Below, one piece after another: positions 1-5,033 of a stretch of 9,432 nucleotides of DNA. This DNA is from a bacterium. Its GTDB lineage: Bacteria > Desulfobacterota > GWC2-55-46 > DRQE01. Position 1 is the first letter of the stretch; every line of letters starts with the position of its first letter. A model generated the notes under the pieces. It was given only the letters and a program-made list of their open reading frames with translations, was not told the DNA's origin and ran no database searches. Both the position numbers and the translations under genes were made by a program. The DNA lies in NCBI GenBank assembly GCA_027017505.1, contig JALUQR010000082.1, forward strand, positions 3,992-13,423, in the 5' to 3' direction.

Positions 1-348
1 GCAGAGACCATGCTGGAGAAGAAAAATGACATGAACTGGTTCATAGTATGGCTCTTTATAACCATAATACTGGGAGTTGTCTTCTTGGGGCTTTCCCTCT
101 ATGAGTGGATTGAACTCTATCATAAGGGCTTCACGCTGAGCACCAATGTGTACTCATCCTCGTTCTTCTCCATAACAGGGTTTCACGCATCCCATGTGCT
201 TGTGGGGCTGGGCATATTCCTGTGCATCCTTATTCCTGCCCTAAGTGGCAGGGTGAATCTGGCCTTTGTAAAGTCTGCGTCCATGTACTGGCACTTTGTG
301 GACATTGTGTGGATTTTTGTGGTCTCACAGCTTTACTTCTGGAAGTAA
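1..348 (+). CDS. coxC: Cytochrome c oxidase subunit III, C-terminal part (5' end outside the window)
   Basis: Heme-copper oxidase subunit III, an integral membrane subunit that stabilises subunit I. The reading frame is open from base 1 (Ala-Glu-Thr before the Met at 10). The visible 115 residues cover only the last transmembrane helices, while family members usually run to about 190-200 residues, so the true start lies upstream and the ATG at 10 is internal. Visible family signatures are a helix ending in SLYEW, then the FFSITGFHASHVLVG segment (matching the family's FF-x-x-TG-x-H-x-x-HV pattern), and a terminal YWHFVDIVWIF helix. The stop (TAA) is 24 bases before the coxB ATG. The order III-II-I-Sco implies one operon. 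Assignment to subunit III is firm; the subtype cannot be judged from this fragment. Confidence 0.9.
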   Translation, partial: AETMLEKKNDMNWFIVWLFITIILGVVFLGLSLYEWIELYHKGFTLSTNVYSSSFFSITGFHASHVLVGLGIFLCILIPALSGRVNLAFVKSASMYWHFVDIVWIFVVSQLYFWK

Positions 349-356
349 AAAAACTT

Positions 357-363
357 AAAGGAG
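357..363 (+). promoter_or_regulatory. Ribosome binding site for coxB
   Basis: AAAGGAG lies here. It directly abuts a TTG at 364, which is too close for initiation, but stands 9 nt before the ATG at 373. It therefore decides the start in favour of the ATG and against the longer TTG reading. Confidence 0.75.
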
Positions 364-372
364 TTGGATGTC

Positions 373-1089
373 ATGAGAACAACCCTTAAGGTGTTTGCAA
401 TGGTTTTTTCCCTGGTTTTTATGGCTGGTCCCTCCCGTGCATCTGAAAAGGGGCAGGTGCCAGACCTTGTAGCAGAATGGGACAGGCTGTGGCACGAGAT
501 GCTGATTGATATAACCATCATAGGCCTGATCTTTGCCCTTATCACGCTGTATCTTATGTTCAAATACAGGCGAACGAGGCCTGACCAGGAGGGCGGAAGC
601 TTTAAGCTTTCCACCCTGGGTGTTATGGGATGGACTCTTATTCCTGCCTTCATATTTCTGGCAGATGACATATTCCTTGCAGCAAAGAACTTTGAGGTGT
701 GGCAGAAGTACCGCAATGTGCCCGAGAATGCCTATGTGCTGGAGGTTGAGGCCTACATGTGGGGATGGGATGTTATCTATCCCGAGGAGAACATAACCCT
801 TACCAATGAAATCGTGGTGCCACAGGGCAGACCCGTTATGGTGAGGCTCAAGAGCAGGGATGTAATCCACAGCTTTTTTGCCCCTGGGCTGAGGGTAAAG
901 TGGGATGCGGTCCCGGGGATGGTCACATACCTGTGGTTCAACACCCACACCAGGGGCGAGTATGTGTTCACCTGCACGGAGTACTGCGGACTTCTACACT
1001 CTGGAATGTACGGGAAGATAAGGGTTGTATCTGCAGATGAGTTCCGCAGATGGCTTGAAGACCACAGAGAGAAAGGAGGTAACATATGA
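373..1089 (+). CDS. coxB: Cytochrome c oxidase subunit II with CuA site
   Basis: Subunit II takes electrons from cytochrome c through a dinuclear CuA centre in the periplasm and passes them to heme a of subunit I. With the ATG at 373 the protein has 238 residues. It has a signal-like N-terminus (about 1-23), two membrane helices (about 44-64 and 85-105), a conserved aromatic YMWGW stretch and a cupredoxin domain. The CuA ligands are all visible: His166 in VIHSFFAPGLRV, then Cys201, Glu203, Cys205, His209 and Met212 in CTEYCGLLHSGM. No cytochrome c domain is fused at the C-terminus, so this is not a caa3-type subunit. At the start of helix 2, the Glu that usually lies three residues before the conserved Trp-Thr (E101 in Rhodobacter sphaeroides, at the K-channel mouth) is Val84. 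The gene overlaps coxA by ATGA. Confidence 0.95.
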   Translation: MRTTLKVFAMVFSLVFMAGPSRASEKGQVPDLVAEWDRLWHEMLIDITIIGLIFALITLYLMFKYRRTRPDQEGGSFKLSTLGVMGWTLIPAFIFLADDIFLAAKNFEVWQKYRNVPENAYVLEVEAYMWGWDVIYPEENITLTNEIVVPQGRPVMVRLKSRDVIHSFFAPGLRVKWDAVPGMVTYLWFNTHTRGEYVFTCTEYCGLLHSGMYGKIRVVSADEFRRWLEDHREKGGNI

Positions 1090-2744
1090 GTACAGCGGTA
1101 GAAACACCAGCCAAATCCAGTGGTTTCAGCCTCAAGGAGTGGATATTCACCACAGACCACAAGAGGATTGGCATACTATACCTCATAGGTGCATATGCTG
1201 CCTTTGCCGTTGCGGGTATCATGGCAATGCTCATGAGAACAGAGCTTGCAAGCCTGGGTCCAACCTTAACGAACAATCCAAACACATACAATGTGTGGCT
1301 GTATTTTCACGGGGCAGCCATGATACTGGGCTACCAGATACCAGCACTTACAGGGTTCTTTGCAAACTACTATGTGCCACTCATGATAGGGGCAAGGGAT
1401 GTTGCCTTCCCAAGGCTCAATGCACTGAGTGTGTGGCTCTTCTGGATGGGCATAGTGCTGGCTCTGCTGACATTCGTTGTGCCAGACCCGCCTGACATAA
1501 TGTGGACAGGCTATCCACCCTACTCGGTCATAACACAGGGCAACACCGCCCTCTATACATTCACGGTTCTGCTTATAGGGTTTTCCTCCATAGCGGGTGG
1601 GATTAACTTCATTACGACCATAATATACATGCGTGCTCCGGGCATTACCTGGCGCAAGCTAAACATGTTTATATGGTGCATACTTGCTGCCTTCATAATA
1701 CAGATAATCTTTGTGCCCGTGCTTGGCACGGCTGTAACCATGATTTCCTTTGATAAATACCTGGGCACAACCTTCTTCAATGCGTCCATGGGTGGTACCG
1801 CGGTACTCTATGAGAACCTTTTCTGGTTCTACTCGCATCCAGCGGTCTATGTGATACTTCTGCCTGCAATGGGTATGGTGTACGAGATAGTGGCCACCTT
1901 TGCACGCAACAGTATCTTTAACTACCGTGGGGTGCTCTACGGTGGTATATGGGGTGTGGTCATGCTGGGTGGTATCGTGTGGGCACATCACCTCTATGTT
2001 GCGGGCATACCTGACTGGATGAGCCTCATACATGTGTTTCTCACACTCCTTATAAGTGTGCCCGTGGGGCTACTCATGATAGGGCTTGTGGGCACCCTCT
2101 ATAAAGGTGCCATAGAGTACAGAACACCCATGCTCTATGCGCTTGGTTTTATATTTCTCTTCCTTATAGGAGGGCTTACAGGCATACCCAATGCCATGTC
2201 AAGTGTGTACATCTACATAACAGAGACATACTGGATACCCGGGCACTTCCACTATGTGATGGCACTCTCTGTTACCTTTGCCATAATAGGTGGAACATAC
2301 TACCTCTTTCCCAAGATGACGGGAAAGATGTATCACGAAGGCCTTGGCAAACTCGGCTTTATACTGCTATTTGCAGGGGCAAACATAACATTCTTCCTTA
2401 CCCTGGTTCTCGGTGTGAAGGGCATGCCGAGAAGATACTACGACTATCCCCAGTTTCCAGAGCTTGAGGGTCTACAGCAGATAGTGACCTATGGTTCCTA
2501 TGTGATACTGCTTGGTGCCTTGGTGATACTTGTATCCTGGATATACGGGCTTGTGCGTGGTGAGAGGGTTGAAGGAAACCCCTGGGGCTCGAAGAGTCTT
2601 GAGTGGACGCACACACCCTCACCACCTCCACCAGGTAACTTTGAAAAGATACCAGTGCTTTCAGAGGACTGGAGCCCCTACGGCTATGGCAACGGCAAAA
2701 GGGAGGAGGAAAGAGGTGAAGACCTTGAGCCTGCTCGGCCTTAA
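1086..2744 (+). CDS. coxA: Heme-copper oxidase subunit I, A2-like, without the K-channel lysine
   Basis: Catalytic subunit that reduces O2 at a heme-CuB site and pumps protons; 552 residues, normal length, polytopic. AAAGGAGGT at 1072-1080 sits 5 nt before the ATG. Low-spin heme ligands are His75 and His389. His387 is the high-spin heme ligand. CuB ligands are His251, His301 and His302, with the cross-linked Tyr at 255 (HPAVY). YSHPAVY at 249-255 is the A2 signature in which the D-channel Glu is replaced by Tyr-Ser; the D-channel entry Asp is Asp105. In ungapped alignment to the R. sphaeroides helix VIII region as I recall it, K362 is Leu330 and T359 is Val327. The Mg-site His-Asp pair (411-412) is Thr379-Glu380. 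The propionate-side Arg pair (449-450) is kept. It is clearly an oxidase of the A superfamily; the intact Tyr argues against a nitric oxide reductase. Confidence 0.95.
   Translation: MSTAVETPAKSSGFSLKEWIFTTDHKRIGILYLIGAYAAFAVAGIMAMLMRTELASLGPTLTNNPNTYNVWLYFHGAAMILGYQIPALTGFFANYYVPLMIGARDVAFPRLNALSVWLFWMGIVLALLTFVVPDPPDIMWTGYPPYSVITQGNTALYTFTVLLIGFSSIAGGINFITTIIYMRAPGITWRKLNMFIWCILAAFIIQIIFVPVLGTAVTMISFDKYLGTTFFNASMGGTAVLYENLFWFYSHPAVYVILLPAMGMVYEIVATFARNSIFNYRGVLYGGIWGVVMLGGIVWAHHLYVAGIPDWMSLIHVFLTLLISVPVGLLMIGLVGTLYKGAIEYRTPMLYALGFIFLFLIGGLTGIPNAMSSVYIYITETYWIPGHFHYVMALSVTFAIIGGTYYLFPKMTGKMYHEGLGKLGFILLFAGANITFFLTLVLGVKGMPRRYYDYPQFPELEGLQQIVTYGSYVILLGALVILVSWIYGLVRGERVEGNPWGSKSLEWTHTPSPPPPGNFEKIPVLSEDWSPYGYGNGKREEERGEDLEPARP
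2704..2709 (+). promoter_or_regulatory. Ribosome binding site for sco, inside the end of coxA
   Basis: AGGAGG lies 6 nt before a GTG at 2716. It supports a GTG start and translational coupling to coxA. The frame is open further upstream to 2530, but that stretch is coxA coding sequence in another frame and has no family similarity that I recognise. Confidence 0.75.
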
Positions 2745-3534
2745 CCTGCTCTTCCTTATGGGTACCACAGGGGCTCTGGCCTCTGTGGACCAGAAGTTCA
2801 TCCGTTCCGCCTTTCAGAGGGCAAACAGTGTTATAGGCTCAAGGGTTACAGACCACACCCTCATTGACCACAGGGGAGAACCCCTGAACCTTAGAGAGTT
2901 TCGGGGCAGACCCCTGGTGGTAAGCTTCATATACACAGAGTGTGTCAACACATGTGCTGGCATAACCATGGCAATAGAGCGTGCACTTAAGGAGGCACCC
3001 CCAGAGGTGCGTGAAAAAACGGTGGTCCTCAGTGTGGGGTTTGACACGGAAAGGGACACACCTGAAAGGCTTGCCGAATACGGAGGCCCCTTTATGAGGC
3101 GTTTCAGCAACTGGTTCTTTGCCACCGCTTCCGCCCATACCATAAAGAGGTTTACAGACCAGACAGGCTTCTGGTTCAGAAAAAGGCCAGACGGAGGGTT
3201 TGACCATCTGAACATGGTTACCATAATAGACGATGAGGGAAGAGTATACAGGCACATCTACGGTGTGGAGTTTGATGCGGAAGAACTCTTAAGCCCCCTT
3301 CGGGCGATAATAAACAGAACAGATGCCCCCGGACAACCCGCAGAGGGTGAGGGGCTATTTGATATGATAAAGCTTCTCTGCTACAGCTACGACGAGGCCA
3401 CAGGAACCTACAGGCCAGATTACACATTCCTTATGAGCGTGGGAATGTGGATTCTGGTTCAGGCAGTGGGTGTGGCCTTTGTGGTATATCTCTTTAAAGG
3501 AAGGAGGGATGACGCCAGAAGAAACAGAGGTTAA
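2716..3534 (+). CDS. sco: Sco/SenC-family copper chaperone with C-terminal membrane anchor
   Basis: Thioredoxin-fold protein of the Sco family, which delivers copper to the CuA site of subunit II or keeps its cysteines reduced. It has 272 residues from the GTG. A signal-like hydrophobic segment (5-22) is followed by the Sco domain with the copper-binding CxxxC (Cys76, Cys80 in YTECVNTC), the FDTERDTPERL stretch matching the family's DPxxDTP, and the third ligand His164 in FDHLNM. An extension of about 70 residues follows, holding Cys222 in LCYSYDEATGTY and a second hydrophobic helix (about 237-260) ending in basic residues. A C-terminal anchor is known in a subset of Sco proteins found in oxidase operons. 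The gene overlaps coxA by 29 nt, and its partner is most likely the CoxB encoded two genes upstream. The start codon is chosen by the Shine-Dalgarno sequence. Confidence 0.9.
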   Translation: MKTLSLLGLNLLFLMGTTGALASVDQKFIRSAFQRANSVIGSRVTDHTLIDHRGEPLNLREFRGRPLVVSFIYTECVNTCAGITMAIERALKEAPPEVREKTVVLSVGFDTERDTPERLAEYGGPFMRRFSNWFFATASAHTIKRFTDQTGFWFRKRPDGGFDHLNMVTIIDDEGRVYRHIYGVEFDAEELLSPLRAIINRTDAPGQPAEGEGLFDMIKLLCYSYDEATGTYRPDYTFLMSVGMWILVQAVGVAFVVYLFKGRRDDARRNRG

Positions 3535-3544
3535 AACCCGCAAG

Positions 3545-3622
3545 CCCCCGTCTCTTCATCCATAAGGAAAGCCCCCTTTCTCAAAAAAAGCCTCCTTACC
3601 CGAAGAGACGGGGGAGATTTTT
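3545..3622 (+). terminator. Hairpin with T-run closing the oxidase operon
   Basis: A perfect 13-bp stem pairs 3545-3557 (CCCCCGTCTCTTC) with 3602-3614 and is followed after three bases by TTTTT (3618-3622). The 44-nt loop is not plain: TAAGGA at 3563-3568 pairs with TCCTTA at 3593-3598, and GAAAG/CTTTC (3567-3571/3576-3580) can form a competing small hairpin. Its position after sco and before the repressor promoter fits a rho-independent terminator. On the other strand the stem is followed by GGGCTTGCGGGTTTTAA, which is less convincing. Confidence 0.7.
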
Positions 3623-3626
3623 CCCC

Positions 3627-3655
3627 TTGACATTCTACCTGCTGTAGAATATCAT
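3627..3655 (+). promoter_or_regulatory. Sigma70-type promoter of the BlaI-like repressor gene
   Basis: TTGACA (3627-3632), a 17-bp spacer, then TATCAT (3650-3655); only one base departs from consensus. The expected transcript start, 6-7 nt after the -10 box, falls at or next to the A of the ATG at 3662. No Shine-Dalgarno sequence precedes that ATG, so the mRNA may be leaderless. Confidence 0.75.
3632..3650 (+). promoter_or_regulatory. Palindromic operator O1 between -35 and -10
   Basis: ATTCTAC - CTGCT - GTAGAAT: 7-bp perfect inverted arms around a 5-nt centre, spanning from the last base of the -35 box to the first base of the -10 box. A bound dimer would block RNA polymerase. BlaI, MecI and CopY sites have TAC/GTA half-sites (TACA-N2-TGTA); here the TAC and GTA are 5 nt apart instead of 4. 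The repressor gene directly downstream makes autoregulation the simplest reading. Confidence 0.8.
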
Positions 3656-3661
3656 AAAACC

Positions 3662-4090
3662 ATGAAGTCATTTCTTAAAAGTTTCAGAATAGGCAAGGCA
3701 GGTGGAGAGGCACTGGGCCCGCTTGAGGGTGCGGTGATGGAGGTGCTGTGGCATCGTGACTGTCTTACTGGAAGAGAGGTCTACAGGGAGGTGCTGAGGG
3801 CAAAGAAGGTTGCCTACACCACTGTTCTCACCGTTCTTGAAAGGCTTGTGAACAAGGGGCTTGTAAAAAAAGAAAGGGGTGAGGATGGATACATCTTTTC
3901 AGCCCTGTACTCAAAGGAGGAGTTTCAGAGGATGGTCTCAAGAGAGGTGCTTAAGGGTGTGCTTGAACTTTCCCAATCCACTGCTATAGTTAACTTTGTG
4001 GATATACTTGCAGAGGAAGACCCGGGAGAGCTCGAAAGACTGCGAAGACTCGTTGAGGAGAAGAGCCGTGAACTTGGCAAAAAGAGCTGA
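3662..4090 (+). CDS. BlaI/MecI/CopY-family transcriptional repressor
   Basis: 142 residues, close to the family's usual 120-140. The N-terminal winged helix (about 18-83) includes LGPLEGAVMEVLW, the recognition-helix region VAYTTVLTVLERLVNKGLV, and a wing ending GYIFSALYS. The C-terminal half is the helical dimerisation part. Asn111-Phe112 (in STAIVNFVDIL) falls where S. aureus BlaI and MecI are cut (N101-F102) during BlaR1/MecR1 signalling. The gene has its own promoter-operator and overlaps the next gene, an M56 protease, by 23 nt, as in blaI-blaR1 and mecI-mecR1 pairs. The same operator recurs before the efflux genes, so the inferred targets are this operon and the pump. The CopY metal-binding Cys tail (CxC...CxC) is absent, so metal sensing probably does not lie in this protein. 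Confidence 0.9.
   Translation: MKSFLKSFRIGKAGGEALGPLEGAVMEVLWHRDCLTGREVYREVLRAKKVAYTTVLTVLERLVNKGLVKKERGEDGYIFSALYSKEEFQRMVSREVLKGVLELSQSTAIVNFVDILAEEDPGELERLRRLVEEKSRELGKKS
4055..4060 (+). promoter_or_regulatory. Ribosome binding site for the M56 protease gene
   Basis: GAGGAG lies 7 nt before a GTG at 4068. A second in-frame GTG at 4095 has no good Shine-Dalgarno sequence. This favours the 4068 start, within the 3' end of the repressor gene. Confidence 0.6.
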
Positions 4091-4979
4091 TACCGTGGGC
4101 TACATAAAGACAGGGCTTGTTGTGTTCATGGCACTGGCAGTGGTGCTCACAGTGGCTGGCACCTTAAGGCTTTCTGGCATGTTTCAGGACTTTCTGAGCT
4201 GGTGCAGAAGCGTGGTTGAGGGATGTCTGCCCTATGTATCCGTGGATGTCCTCTTTTTCTGGCTTACAGGCGGGCTTATTGTTACAGGGCTCATCTATGC
4301 TGGCTTGAAGAACACTGTAGAGTTTCTGAAGGGCTATATAAACATAATGGGCCTGCCCCTTTACAGCATCCCTGGATCCAGCGTTGTGCTCATAAGGGAT
4401 GATTCAACTGCGGTGGCCTTTACACACGGGCTCTTCCGTCCAAGGATATACATATCAACAGGACTTATAAAAACCCTTGAAAGGGATGAACTCTTGGGCG
4501 TTATGTATCACGAGATACACCACAGAAGAAGAAAGGACCCCTTAAGGATACTGGCACTTTCCCTTCTCAGGGATGCCCTGTTCTATCTTCCAGTGGGTGG
4601 GTACCTTGAAGAGAGGATAAGAAGACTTAAGGAGTTTGAGGCAGACAGAACCGCAGTACAGAGACTCAAAGACCCCATACCAGTGGCAAGGGCACTTCTT
4701 AAACTTAAGGGGGCGGTTCAGCCGGTAACACCAGGTGCATCCATTGCAGGCTACGAACTGAAGGACAGAATAGAGGGGCTTCTTGAAAGAAGGGGTGTGG
4801 AATCTCCTGCAAGACCCTCAAGGGGCTTTATCCTTAAAAACCTCATCATAGTGGCACTTATACTGGCAGGGCTATCCATGCCGGTTATCACCGCAGAAAA
4901 CTACATCTGCACCACCACACACTGCACACACCATATGGAGAAACTGGGTAAGGTATGCGAAAAACACTGCCATACATGA
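4068..4979 (+). CDS. M56-family (BlaR1/MecR1-type) membrane metalloprotease with Cys/His-rich C-terminal tail
   Basis: 303 residues from the GTG at 4068. Predicted layout: basic N-terminus inside; TM1 about 14-34; a short outer loop with Cys46 and Cys53; TM2 about 59-79; a cytoplasmic zinc protease domain with HEIHH (His148, Glu149, His152) and a downstream EFEAD (Glu189 as likely third zinc ligand, Asp193); TM3 about 254-274; and an outer tail from about 275. BlaR1 and MecR1 have a beta-lactam-binding domain of about 250 residues in that last position. Here only about 29 residues remain, and the last 23 hold Cys281, His285, Cys286, His288, His289, Met290, Cys297, His300, Cys301 and His302. 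That density suggests soft-metal binding. Together with the neighbouring Cus-type pump it points to a Cu/Ag sensor whose protease cuts the repressor. The protease family is firm; the signal is inferred. Confidence 0.85.
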   Translation: MNLAKRADTVGYIKTGLVVFMALAVVLTVAGTLRLSGMFQDFLSWCRSVVEGCLPYVSVDVLFFWLTGGLIVTGLIYAGLKNTVEFLKGYINIMGLPLYSIPGSSVVLIRDDSTAVAFTHGLFRPRIYISTGLIKTLERDELLGVMYHEIHHRRRKDPLRILALSLLRDALFYLPVGGYLEERIRRLKEFEADRTAVQRLKDPIPVARALLKLKGAVQPVTPGASIAGYELKDRIEGLLERRGVESPARPSRGFILKNLIIVALILAGLSMPVITAENYICTTTHCTHHMEKLGKVCEKHCHT

Positions 4980-5004
4980 TACCGCCACGGGAAGGGGTGT
5001 TTTT

Positions 5005-5033
5005 TTGACCATGTATTCTACAATGGGTAGAAT
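5005..5033 (+). promoter_or_regulatory. Possible promoter overlapping operator O2
   Basis: TTGACC (5005-5010), 17 bp, TAGAAT (5028-5033) resembles a sigma70 promoter. The -10 box, however, is made from the palindrome arm, and a transcript starting near 5040 would lack the signal-peptide codons of the channel gene. It may be real with an unrecognised start, serve the downstream genes, or be chance similarity. Confidence 0.35.

Noticed and set aside
355..948. Long open frame on the minus strand opposite coxB
   Set aside because: It mirrors a gene with all CuA ligands on the plus strand, has no recognisable domain, and is not preceded by a clear ribosome binding site.
1836..1854. Reading CoxA as a nitric oxide reductase-like enzyme because of its missing channel residues
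   Set aside because: The cross-link pair His251...Tyr255 (HPAVY), all CuB and heme ligands, and a complete CuA subunit II are present, which fits an O2-reducing oxidase.
1659..2033. Minus-strand open frame opposite coxA
   Set aside because: Shadow of the strongly conserved subunit I coding frame; His/Tyr-rich translation with no family resemblance.
2530..2715. N-terminal extension of the Sco frame
   Set aside because: It overlaps coxA in another frame and lacks Sco features; the GTG at 2716 has a good ribosome binding site and begins a signal peptide.
3996..4067. N-terminal extension of the M56 protease frame
   Set aside because: It overlaps the repressor gene; the predicted residues are charged and not membrane-like, and GTG 4068 has a better ribosome binding site.
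3627..4979. Beta-lactam resistance regulator pair (blaI-blaR1 sense)
   Set aside because: The protease lacks the penicillin-binding sensor domain and no beta-lactamase or PBP gene is present in the window; neighbours are metal efflux genes.
4960..5006. Possible terminator after the protease gene (AAAAACAC...GTGTTTTT and a T-run)
   Set aside because: The pairing is mostly A-T with a 29-nt loop and there is no GC-rich stem next to the T-run, so it is not convincing; weak attenuation cannot be excluded.
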